A stretch of DNA of 64,000 nt from Multifurca ochricompacta (lineage: Eukaryota; Basidiomycota; Agaricomycetes; Russulales; Russulaceae): NCBI GenBank assembly GCA_022496185.1, contig WTXG01000081.1:91682-155681 (forward strand), in the 5' to 3' direction. Position numbers and translations under genes: made by a program. Positions 1-10,791 of this stretch are shown one piece after another (positions within the stretch are counted from its first letter, which is position 1; each line of letters starts with the position of its first letter). The notes beneath the pieces were generated by a model, which ran no database searches, was not told the origin of the DNA, and was given only the letters and a program-made list of their open reading frames with translations.

Positions 1-35
1 ATATATATATGCGGGTTTGAAGGGACACAACGCAC

Positions 36-3000
36 CGGTAAAAGAATTGGTTGAACGTTTCTATAGGGAGAGTTGTGTCCCAATTGTTTATTTGTTTTGG
101 GTGAATTAAATGCATGTCAGGGATAAATGACACAGGACGCACTGAAAGAGGGTAGAGGATCCAATATGTCATCAACGTTGAGATTATGGAATTGGATGAA
201 CCCAGGGATTTCCCGCGCCGACTCTGGAGAATCGTATTTGATGCCCTGTTTGATCGAGAGGGACTTGAGAAGCCCCCGTGCTATAAGAAAAGTAGTTTCG
301 AGAGATTTATTTGAGAGAGGGCCACTTGAGGTGCTTGTAAATGCTCGCACCTCGCGCACCCTCTAACCTTGAGCGGGCACCCTACGCCGGCAAAAGACAC
401 AAGTCTCAATAAAATCCGATTGACAATCAAGCTGGACTGAAAAGCGCTAACTCGCCTTGTACAGCAAGCGAATTCCGAGCCGCACGTACACCTGCATTTT
501 TTCCTCCTCTAGCTGACCCGTCATCCGATTCTGAACAATAATATTCGCCGAATTCTAAAAAGCCCAAAAATTAAGAAAGAAATAGGAAAACACGCCACGC
601 CACGCACCGCGCCGATCTTATAATTCCCCGCGGATACCTTGGACAACACGTTCGTGTACCACTTGCGCTGCGCCTGAACCGCGGTCACGAAATTGCCGAC
701 CATGACACGGTCGACGCGCGCCCAATCCTGACTCGCGCATACCGCCAAGTGTGTCACGATGTCGCGCTCCGCCTTGGAGTTCAACCGGGGCCGGTGGCAC
801 AGCGGACAATTCTTAATGTTGATCACGCGCTCGAACGCTTCGTCTCCGCTGCCACCACTCGTGCCCGAACCGGATCCCTGATTCTCTGTATCCGACACGA
901 GCGAAGACGAGGTCGACGGTTGGCGAAAGGCTCGCAACTGTTGCTGCTGACCTGGTGCGAACGTGACGTTGATGTTGATGTTGGTGTAGGAATTGGTAGA
1001 CTCGTCCCCTCTACCATTACCCAATTGCACGTGATCAGTCACACGGGTCTGTATCGGCTCCGTTGAGTGCGCGGACTGCGACGCGAGGTGGCGATAGGAA
1101 TACAGCGGAGGGTCGCCGATGTTAAAAATGGGGCCGGAGAAGCTGAGAGAGTCGAGGCGTAATGGCGGCGTCTGTGTACCGGGAATGTGTAAATTTGGGG
1201 TCTGAGGCGTGCTGTCATTACCCGTTACTAATTCGCGCGCGTCGTTGTCCGGCGTGTATATGCGCTTCTTCTCCGAAGTGGGTCTGCATATCTCCGTTTC
1301 CAGACATTGAATCGCCTCGGGGAACGTGAGCTCGCCCGTCTGTGGATTCTTTCCCCATCGCGTGAAGAACGAGTCGATAGTCTCTGTGGAAAGCGTCGAG
1401 CCGAGCGAGTCGAGCATCGATGTGAGCTCGATGTGTGAAAGCGTGCGCGTGTCGTTCGCATCATACTGCTTGAGTAATTGAGACCACAAGCGCTGCCGAA
1501 GCGCATCATAAGGCTGGTACTTTGCTCTGAGCGGTGTCAGTACCCAAGCAGGTAGTCCGTACACCGTACAGCATCACAGCACTCACCGAAATGTGATTGT
1601 TGGAGCATGCTTCGACTCCCACGGCATCTCCTTGACCGTAGCCAGAGGGAGCTTGAACTCCTGAAAGGGGCGTGTGCCGTCTTCCTCTTCAGGATATAGA
1701 CCAGTGTCGGGGTCCTTCTTCGGGACGTCGGCGGCGAGCTGAGCAATCTCGATCGCAGCATCACCAACGTGATCGTTAGAAGACAATTTATCCCAGTCGA
1801 GCACTGTCAGCTGACGCGGTACGAGCGTTCGTAGTTGCGCACGTGGAAGAGCAACTTTTCATCCCACACCGGGTTTAGCGAATGCCGGATGACGCGCGTA
1901 CGGAACACCTTCTTGCCGAACGAGACGACCACGAAAGGATCCATATCCCACCCCGTGCGCGTCACTTTTTAATGACCCGATCAGCGCCAATGCAGCGATG
2001 GAGGGTGCAAAAGACTGCAACTCACTGTTTCGCAATCGTGGGAGATCCGTCGCGCTAAGGATTTCGAGCATGACAATGCCCACGATATCATTGTCTGCGT
2101 CGAGCTCGAAAGTATCATCACCCTTCTGTCCGTTCCATGGACCAGGAATTCTCTTCTTTTTCCCTCCACTCGTGGTCGTGACGCTCGATCGACCTGAACT
2201 CGACTGGGGTTGCGCGTTCAACGCTGTGTCGGAAGTAGTACTAGTAGGCGGTGCTGAGCGCCGTATAAGAAGCCTGGGAATTGATGGGATGAAGCACCTT
2301 CCAGGCTGTACGGGGGACAAAGACGCGACTGTAGGTGACGGCGTTGGAGTTAAATCCGGCGAGGCCGAGCGAGGCCCTGGTACAAAGACGTTGCCGCCCT
2401 CTGGGGTAGCAGTCTTAGGCCCCGCCTCATCATCCTCGTCCGAAGCTGAGCCCTCCTGGCCGTCCGCCTCGTCTGAGCTGAGCCCGTCATCCTCATACTC
2501 TGGTCCAGTTTGGTGAGAGCGTATTGTACCGATGCCTTGTGTCTGTGGTACGTACCATAAGTGACATAACGACCGAGGGGCAATGGATACGTACAGGGGG
2601 TGACGAAACGAGGCTCGGGCGAGAACGCCTGATGAGCGCTTTGTAAGTCCCCCGAAAGTCGGGTGGATCCGTGGAATTGGGTGGGTGGACAAGCCGACTT
2701 TGATGTGCATGGTACCGGTTGCAGTAGTCGTTGCGCGTGACGATATGAGATTGATGGAGAAGGGCTAATGAAGGCATGATCTGTTTCATTGCTTGTATAA
2801 TTGTCGGGGTGGTCGAGAGCGACACACCTGATTATAGGGATCATCGAAAGCAAAGGCATCCGCCTTGAACCATTCTTCTAATGGCAACGCATGCTCACCC
2901 ATGTACTCCTTCCTGAGCATATCCTTATCCCAGACGACAAACTCGAGCACGCCAAACTTATCCGCGAGAGACATGTAAATTGGAAAATCGAAGGTGGCAT

Positions 3001-3385
3001 CCTTTGCAGCATATACGGGACTGAGAGTGCGCCTGCAGACCGGTGTCTGAAATCGCGTGCTAAGAACGGACACGGTCACAAAGCTGGAGAGAGAAACAGA
3101 GGGGTTGGTGGGGGTAGTCAATGATGGCGACGGGAAAAGAGAGAGGATGTTAGTAAGGCAACCCGGGAATCGCGGGACGTACGGATCACTGAAGCCATTT
3201 CGGTCTTTAGCTACTAAGTTTTGGCAGGACAGGATCTGAACGCGGAGGAAGACGACGGGGGTTTCACCAGGACTGGGCAAAAAAGCGTTTCTGCCGCTAC
3301 CGCGACCCGCAGATACGCGAATGGGAAGTCGCGCTGCTGAGCGGAGAGCACGACCGATCCTGAGGCCTTTCTTTGATGTAACCAT
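36..3385 (-). CDS. PSD2: Phosphatidylserine decarboxylase proenzyme 2 (C2-C2-EF-hand type), 3'-partial, two apparent frameshifts
   Basis: PSD2-type enzymes decarboxylate phosphatidylserine to phosphatidylethanolamine on Golgi/endosomal membranes. My exon model by eye (minus strand): 3385-3183, 3083-2828, 2764-2595, 2542-2026, 1964-1587, 1526-608, 554-456, 381-351, 280-143, 60-36, then an intron leaving the window. Exons 1-2 hold the first C2 domain (NGFSDPF, LSPVY). Exons 4-5 hold the second ([31 protein letters not shown]). Exon 6 holds an EF-hand-like loop ([12 protein letters not shown]) and a Cys-rich stretch (CPLCHR). Exons 7-10 enter the decarboxylase domain ([38 protein letters not shown]). 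The LGST-type self-cleavage site would lie beyond the left edge. All splice phases agree except for one missing base near 2690 and one near 1810, which may be assembly errors or real lesions. The intron after 456 has a GC donor. Family assignment is firm; integrity is uncertain. Confidence 0.9.
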
Positions 3386-5999
3386 TGGCTAATTTTAGTG
3401 GTAGTTCTATTTTCTTTGCCAGTATTTATGATGCTCGGTGATGGTGGTTGTGTTGTGAAATGAGTTTTGGGGGGTCAAGGAAGGAGGTGATGGGTGAACC
3501 CTCCTATTCTTGTCGGACTTGGCGAGAGTGTGCTCGCTCTGGTAAACTACTCACACTCACACTTCACTTCACACACCCTTTACCCTCCCCTCTATCCCTT
3601 CGTTCATCATTATATATATAAATGTCTATATTTATTATATTCATCAATAAAGTTTGCCCTTTCTTGGCATCGCCTCCTGATCAGTGAACCGCTGTTAACT
3701 ACCAATTACGGTGTGAAGTCAACCGGTGTTACCTTGTCTACGCCTCCGCCACGGCCCAACTCGGAATCGGAAAACTACTCATCTTACCCATCAATCACGC
3801 CACAACTGATTCGACCCCCCGACTCACTAGTTTTCTCATTATATTATATTATTCTCTACTCGAACTGGAGGGCGTACGGCATCTAATAAGCGCGTCCTCC
3901 TCTTGATAATCTCCCATCTTATACTCATCATGACGTCATCAGCCTTCCCTGCTAACGCCGCCAATCCTAATCCTAACGCACGCACTCATTAGTCATGCCC
4001 ACGCTGCACAGCACGCAAGCTAAGCTTCATGTGGCCGCCCAACGAGGAGCACAGTCACCACGCGCATTGTTTCCAGCTTCCGGGCTCAGTAGTTCGGCAA
4101 CAGACCTGTGCGTCTGTCAATTTATTTATACCCTGATCGGACTAACCTGGACGCCTTTTGGATTTCGGTTCTTACCGAAATCTGCATGGATTAGACCCTG
4201 CTGCTGATGTTAGAGTAGAGAAGCTACACCCCCATCCACACAATGGATTGTTACTTGGATCTGCGACGTTGAACCAACGTTCGCCAGTTATGACTCGGTG
4301 TTTTCTGGCCAGAGAATTGTGTAGCTCCTGTGGACTTCCCTACTATATAAGTCTCGACGTCCCGATTAGTGGGCAAAAGTCTTGTAATCCAACGATATGG
4401 TCCGTATTGTCTCCTTATAAGGTCTCTTCTCGGCGCTCAAATATTCCTAGGAGATTTCTCCAGATCCCTCAATGGCTCACTGCGACATCTTTCGTGAACA
4501 GCCTCGCCTTTGTACCCAGCTTTTGGGTATGCCCTATGGGATCCAAGTCCGCTTCATTCGCGGAGGCAAATTCTACAGCCTCTCCTTCCCGCATGTGATC
4601 CGTCTCATGAGGCGATCGGTGTTCCAGAACATCATGAACCACTTGCTCCTACTCTGGAAAAAACAAATCAACAATGGTAGGCTGTGCTCCACTGATTTTT
4701 TGTTCAGCAAGAGTCGTCAAGTATGATGTATTAGACTATCAGGCCACAAAGTAATCGCTTACACGGCCCAAATTTCTTGTTACTAACATTTCATTCAAAA
4801 GAAGTCCGGGGAGCCCCACGTGAGTCTCGTTTTCTCGGTTTGTTGCCCAAGAAAGGAAGTCGCAATAATGACCATTCCAGTTTGGGGTGTAGTGGGAGGA
4901 CACTATTGCACGAGCCGATTTGATGATTTTGGCAAGTGAATGGTCAAGCATATTGACCGCTGATTCGAGGTCTGGTTCAAGGAATCGAACAGATGGAGCA
5001 TTATATTCTGGTTGCTGGATGCCACCACGCCGGTAACCAGTCATTTGACCCGTGCATGATATTTGCGCACCCGTCTAACTCGCGAAGAAAGCAACATTCA
5101 CCCAAGTTACCCAAGTCCTGGGACCAATTGACTATTCTCGAGGCGAAGCGTAAGAGGGGCGTCGTTGAATCTGGGCCCTGATGGGTAGGTGTATTTTACG
5201 CCGTTTGTGAGACCAACGGATCCTGATGTATGACCCTAGAACTTACCTGAGAACCAGTGCCTACTTATTTGAGGCTTCCATGTCGTTGCCAGCACCTTCA
5301 GGAAGTTGCCGGAACCTAGAGCGGCCCCATGGCCCACTCAACTTCCAGGTGGCCACGGGGCTGAGCCAAACAAGGAACTCGGATCGACACCCTCTACAAA
5401 TAAACTATATTACCGAAGTGAGTTGTCTACCTGCTGCGCATGTACATCCGGTATTGACATACTGTACAGCGGGAGCCTGATTGTGATGTCCTCGTTCATG
5501 ATAACAACGTGGTATGGACCGGTGGAATACTCGACAGAATTGTGAGTAGACATTAGTGTATCAGTCGTGTTATATTCACATTCGATCCAGGCCACCGAAA
5601 CCGCTCTGGCTAGGTGCAGTTATCTTGCCCATAGATCAAAAAAAAATAGAAGCTGGATAAAACAATGGAAGTTCGCCAACTACACATATGAATTTCTTCT
5701 GAGGGTTCACGCCGAAGATTTGGACCCTCTTTCTGCCACAATCACCATTGTTTGTCTCGGCTGTCATTCTTTGAAACTCAAGACACGAGTTTACGCCACG
5801 CTGGGGAAAGTCAGTAGCTAGAATTCCCCAAACATAGCCACTGGCAGTGTTACATACTGGGGTCTTCGTGGGTGAGCTCAAAACCTTATCCCTGTTAAAG
5901 ACCGGTACAAACAGCACACCCTTAAGACAACACAATATCAGTCACAATCTAGTGGCGATCAGATTCAGTCACCAACTGATGTTCTGTTTTCCAAGCCAA
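3386..5999. other. Intergenic region, no confident gene
   Basis: Upstream side of the PSD2 gene. It holds AT-rich stretches (a TATATATATAAA run near 3611) and only short open frames on both strands. A minus-strand frame at 5044-4739 (101 codons) and plus-strand frames around 4472-4726 and 4993-5181 have protein-like composition, but I found no start, splice pattern or family to support them. The segment near 4617-4735 resembles 9805-9916. Confidence 0.5.
4617..4735 (+). repeat. Diverged repeat, copy 1 (partner at 9805-9916)
   Basis: The core is GGTGTTCCAGAACATCATGA here and GGTGTTCCAGAGTATTATGA in the partner, followed in both by ATCAACAA(T/C)GGTA and then ACTGATTTT. By eye this is a diverged paralogous segment. 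In both copies the second half could be an intron (GT donor, CTGAT branch-like site, AG acceptor), so the repeat may be the exon/intron border of a duplicated plus-strand gene. Each copy lies on the 3' side of a minus-strand DUF6535 gene. Confidence 0.4.
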
Positions 6000-6321
6000 A
6001 TGGCATCAGAACTTTATCCCTCTGCACAGCCAGCACACAATATTCTACACGATCCACGCCTGGCTGTGTCACAGTCTGAAAGTGGCCATCTTACGCCCGG
6101 TGGATCCCCAATCCCAGCATCGGGATGCCCCCGAATACTACAAGGACAGGCCTCGTCAAGCCCAAGACCATTTCCGACCCAAAGGTCCCAAGAGTTTCAC
6201 TATAACTATTCATTGTGAGTAGTACGATTGACATTATGTAACATTCCCGCATATTTGTAGGATTCTAGATTGCCGTAGACCTATGTTCTTTGACAGGCAC
6301 ATCAACGAACGTAGAGAATGA
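6000..6321 (+). CDS. Possible small two-exon gene, 91 aa, unknown function
   Basis: An ATG at 6000 opens a frame that reads to a consensus donor at 6215 (GTGAGT). A 46-base intron ends TTTGTAG at 6260, and the second exon (6261-6321) stays in frame to TGA. Without splicing the frame stops at the donor itself, which favours the intron. The product is hydrophilic and rich in Ser, Pro and Gln, with no motif, signal peptide or membrane segment that I recognise. It may instead be the last exons of a longer gene. Support rests on the splice signals alone. Confidence 0.3.
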
Positions 6322-7041
6322 TGCAGTGATCAACACATACAGTACGCAATCCCATCGTAATGACCTTCCATGACATTGGGAGTGCGCTGAAACAAGGTGT
6401 GGAGAAGGCTTGCAAGCACTGTCAGGTTTGGCCATGCCGGTGCCTGTGGCTGTGGCTTCGCTTCGTGCTGCCTGGATGCTGCCTTTCGACAGACAGACCT
6501 TTCTTAGTGGGAGTCACCGGGACCTTTGATTTTGCCTTTTATTTCTTTTCAACCTGATCGAGATCTCTCTGTGCTCGTAACATAGCGTACTAGTAGATAC
6601 TTACTTAGGTTCGCACTATCGGTAGGCTAAGTTCGCAATCCAGAAGAGTACAGATCGGGGGTTCCATTCACACGCACGTATGAGCGTAGAACGACATCTG
6701 ATCTCAATCCCATGCACGGCTCAGCTGCTCAGTTTATTCGTTAGGATACGCGTAACTATTATGAAATGAGAAAGAAAAGTCCAGAGCAAGACGAGAAAGG
6801 ACCACCAGTGGGGGTGGGTAGGGTAGGTGGAATTAAGTCTGTGTGGCGACATAAACTAGAGGCGAAAGAGACGCAGCTCAAACATAGAAGCAGACGTGCG
6901 TGGGGCTCTGCAGAAAAAAGTTAGTGGGTGCGTATGAGAGAGACGGGGCTTGGTAAGCAGTTGCAAATAGAATATAAAAATCAGGTCCACACGCGAGGAA
7001 AACTAGGAGAGAGAAGAGGATACAAATAACATAAACCTAAC
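6322..7041. other. Intergenic, downstream of the first DUF6535 gene
   Basis: No convincing gene. A 65-codon plus-strand frame at 6360-6557 has no supporting signal. The stretch 6770-7030 is purine-rich on the plus strand and holds the 3' flank of the minus-strand gene that ends at 7042. Confidence 0.5.
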
Positions 7042-9285
7042 TCATGCAGGTGTCCAATGGGCGGGCACAGGTACTCGGCTGCGTACGGGTTGCATTCGCC
7101 GCAGGATCATTTCCAACCCACGAGCGCGATACCCGCTCTCGCGCGCCTCTCGCTCACCATCATCTACCCTCGCCCAAAGCGCCGCAAATGCGTCCTGCAA
7201 CTCGCGCGGCGCGCCCGCCGCGCTGAACTTGTTCACCAATCCTAAGGTGGTATACACCAATTGGTATCTCGGCGATATGCTCGCCGCTCTCATCAACGCA
7301 GGCGGCAGGTCCAAAGGGAGACGTTCTTGCAGGTCGTCGAGCGTGCTCTCGAGGAGGTGGATAAAACTAGCGAGCATCATATTGTCCCCTCGTTGTATCC
7401 ACCTTTGCACGACGCCCTCCGGCACATCCAAATGTTGTGCCAGTGAGCTCACACTCCCCCACGGTGGACCCGGCACCGCCGCATAGCCGTGCCGCCATGC
7501 CGCGACGAGAACCGCAGAGACGCAATGCGCCGCGAGCGCGATGTCCCTATTGGTATCCCTGACCATAGACGTGGCCACTGCCCACGCCTCGGTGGATGCA
7601 AAGAGCGGGTCGCTGCTGAAAAGGGTAGGTTCGAGTATCCCCAAGCGTAGATGCCGCAAGACCGTCCCTGGAAGACAATAGAGTGCCTCCAGACACACGA
7701 CCCGGCGCTTGAGTTCCTTCGCGGACGCCGGGGGCACGTTGGGTGCCGTTCCTCGTGGACAGAGGAGGTCAAAGATGCGCGCTTCGAGGGGCGAGTCGAG
7801 ACCTTCGTGGTGTGTTAGGTGCTCGAGAGCCACGCCAGGTGGTCGTACAGTGGTGGAGCGGTAGTATCCTGGTATAGCAGCCAAAAACTGCTCTAATTCG
7901 TGATCCTCATCGAGCGCGTCGAGCGTCCAAGCTAGCGCCCGCGCATCCATTTCCGTGGACTGTCCGAGAGCGATTGCCTCACAACTACGAGAGAGACCTT
8001 GAGAAATGCGTCTGGAATGGTCACCCAGCATGAAGATGATGCGTCCATAAACCTTCCAAGCGACCACGCCGGTGTGCTCGTAGATGAACTTGACGATCCG
8101 TCGCATCGAGTCAAGGACGACTATCAAGACCGCCTGTTGAAACATCCAGAGGGGGTTAGTCAGCGGTGTCTGGTACGGCGAATTTGGGTACATGAGGGGA
8201 AGTGCTGTGCACAGGAAATACGCAGAAGCCCCCACTGCGACGGCAGAAAGAAGGGAAAAGGCAACAGTGTGGTTAATGTTGATCAAAAAATCGACCAGGC
8301 CAGCGAAGAAGAGGAAGAGGGAGGCGTGGAGAAGGGCAGGGAGTGCCTCGACTGCACGTGGGAGACCAAAACACTCCACCCCTTCCGCGAAGAAAGTTCG
8401 TATGCGTGCCCGTTTGTAAGGTGCGTACCAACGCTGGGAAACTTGAAGGTATCGCCGAACCCACTGCTGCATGAGCGTCGCTAAAAGGGCACACGTCAAG
8501 CTCAAAGCAAGGCTGAGAAACCATAGCGAGTTCACGCGGACAGCTGAAGCTGACGGGCGAAAAACCTGCGGGGGAAAACCAGATGGGATCGAGACAGTAT
8601 TGCCAGTCGAGAGTGCGGCGAGTTGCTGGGATATCTGTGTGAGTAGGAGGACGGTCGCGTCGCTCGAGCCGGGCTGTAGCTGCTTGTAACTTTCGATGAT
8701 GAAAGCTGCTACCGTAGCAGAGAAGAGACCTGTCTGGCATACAAAAAAAAATAAAGTAAAAAGAATTAGTTGCACCAGCTGGAGGAGCTCCAATAAGTGC
8801 TGCGACGAACGAAGACGAGAATCCCCTCCGTATCTCCCTTCCAGCTTTCACTCGACTCCTTATCGAACTTTTCGGCCTGCGAGAGGTACACTGAAAATAA
8901 CCTATCGGAAGAGTCGCCATAGTTCCCTTCTGCAATGTTTGGGTGGACAGAGCCCAGCGGAGAATCCGTCGCCAGTGAAGCAGGAGGCAGTGGAGATGAG
9001 GGAGGTAGGGGTGGAGATTGGGGCTGGTTAGGCTGGAGGACAGGATCGTAGGACGAGTACGTCGGCAAGCGGGAGCTCGGTCCTGGATCACACAACAATT
9101 GGTTGTTACCTGCAGCTGCAGAATCGACTGAGTCCTCCTTGGCAAGTTGAAGAGACGCTGTGGATGTTGTGTGGTTGACATCAACACTGATGGCAAGACA
9201 AGGAGGACCAACCTGGGTCCAAATGGGGTGTATATGTTCCCAACTCAATATCTGGGCTGACTGAACGTGGAACATTTGCGGTCAT
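7042..9285 (-). CDS. DUF6535-family membrane protein (A), about 703 aa
   Basis: Three-exon model: 9285-9213, 9157-8811, 8733-7042. The summed length is 2112 bases, an exact multiple of three ending in a stop, with introns of 55 and 77 bases. The DUF6535 core spans the last junction: WKGDTEGILVF then TGLFSATVAAFIIESYKQLQ. Four hydrophobic segments follow (FSATVAAFIIES; LWFLSLALSLTCALLATLM; LHASLFLFFAGLVDFL; AFSLLSAVAVGASAYFLCTA), so this is probably a multipass membrane protein with a long cytosolic C-terminal half. The family is abundant in Agaricomycetes and its function is unknown to me. The first exon (starting MTANVPRSVSPDIELG) is my choice; an alternative unspliced start lies at 9275. 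Neighbour 10792-13008 is a paralogue in the same orientation. Confidence 0.8.
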
Positions 9286-9800
9286 AATGGGGTAGCAATG
9301 GATGGGGGTCGGTGGATGAAGGTGAAGAATGAGTAAGTTCCTGAACAGCACCGTGGCGTGGGCAGCCCGCACACTTGCTCTTGCATTTTGCATCGGGTTT
9401 TTATCACGAAAGAAAGCAGAACATAGCTATAATCTACATGCTCGCCAACCCAACAGGGGTCAGCCGGTGTATCAAGTATTGGCAAGATGGCCGATTGTGA
9501 ATGGGAATAGGATTAATTATGATGTGCAATCTGACATAGCTATTTGAATGATTAAGAAGGGAGGCAGTGTCCACACTGTTATCAACTACTCCCAAGTAAT
9601 AACATGGCCTTTGGGCCCTTTCCATATGGGCCATGAGAGACACCAGTTATTCGCCCGTCTCTTATTCAAACCGTTTCCTTCATTCTTCAAATTTGATTCG
9701 TTTACCTTTCTCCCTCTATCGCGTGGTAGGAACCGGGAGGCTGTATCGCGTCGTGGAAGTTGGTGAGGTCAGTTTTATAAAGCGAAGTTATATCCACCAT
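9286..9800. other. Upstream region of DUF6535 gene A
   Basis: Probably holds the minus-strand promoter of gene A. Short frames on both strands (for example 9434-9643) have no support. I see no clear TATA box near the start. Confidence 0.4.
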
Positions 9801-9804
9801 CTCG

Positions 9805-9916
9805 TCGAAATATTTGGTGTTCCAGAGTATTATGAACCACCCAAGCCCGAGTGCGGAACCACATCAACAACGGTACGCTCAGCCCCAACTGATTTTCGTT
9901 CTGCTGGAGTCACAGT
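9805..9916 (+). repeat. Diverged repeat, copy 2 (partner at 4617-4735)
   Basis: Shares the GGTGTTCCAGA core, the ATCAACAACGGTA junction and ACTGATTTT with copy 1. Here the flanking plus-strand frame stays open for 126 codons (9633-10013) and reads through the core as GVPEYYEPPKPECGTT. A candidate intron runs from GTACGC to CACAG. This suggests a diverged gene family interleaved with the DUF6535 genes; the product is not recognised. Confidence 0.4.
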
Positions 9917-10157
9917 GGTGACATTCCATCAGGCCAAAGGTTCCACAAAACTGTCAATTTTTATGCACATGGATAGCGGCGGGCCTGCTTTTGCATGTAT
10001 CCAAGACATCTGAATCCGCAGATTCATTCTAGCTTGCAAGCTGGACAAATGATTTCCCCTCTCATGTTGCAGTCTTGTCTCAGCTGTCCAATTTGGCGAC
10101 ATCAAGACGTCATCGCGGTCATTGATGAAACTGTAGTACTTCAAGAGGACTTTCAAA

Positions 10158-10727
10158 TTGACATATGCTCCCCTTGACTGGACTGTGTTACTACCCCTAT
10201 TAATTGCAAAAAGGAAGGCCCTGTTGTGGCATTCGATATCAAGGGAAACAAATCGATTACAACTGGACATCAAGCAAATTTCCAATCTCTGTCAGCTATG
10301 CGTTTCGAAAACCAGCATTCATGTTAACGAGATGTTCGTGCTCAAGCCAGACGAAGCGATTAAACTATCCCGAGCGGTATTGACCAGCGCACTCATTAAA
10401 TCAAAGGCGCTTCCAACCTTGGGACAGTATGGCATCGCCAGTAGCACGTGGCCACAGAACGGACAGCATAGACAGATAGAGTTGATTGGGGCTGGCAACG
10501 CTGGAGGGGAGTTGGGCAGTAAGACAAGCATGTTATGGTCCTACATGGCGATGTGGTAAGCTATTGCGTAGTACTCTGACAATAACGCTGACAATAACGC
10601 TGCCAACAGGGAGTTAACCTATTTCTTTAAGATCTCATATAAATTCAACTACATGAATCTCAAGTATGTTTTTCCCGGAATGATCCACAGTTCCACTGAA
10701 GTGAAGGGACGCCACGACCCCAACTAG
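10158..10727 (+). CDS. Possible C-terminal exons of an unrecognised plus-strand gene
   Basis: An open frame of about 130 codons ends at a clean donor (GTAAGC at 10556). A 54-base intron with a repeated GCTGACAATAAC stretch ends CCAACAG at 10609. The second exon continues in frame for 38 codons (starting ELTYFFKISYKFNYM) to TAG at 10725. The 5' end is unknown: the frame opens without ATG at 10158, the first ATG is near 10331, and an upstream exon around 9633-9880 is possible. No domain recognised. It converges on DUF6535 gene B with only about 65 bases between stops. Confidence 0.3.
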
Positions 10728-10791
10728 GTGCAAAATAAGAGGAAGGGATCAGGAAATTACATGAATATGGGTTGCCAAGACACCTAGGATG

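Noticed and set aside
749..1066. Plus-strand frame of 105 codons opposite PSD2 exon 6, and 172 codons opposite exon 4 (1998-2516)
   Set aside because: Antisense to well-supported PSD2 exons, with composition explained by the opposite strand.
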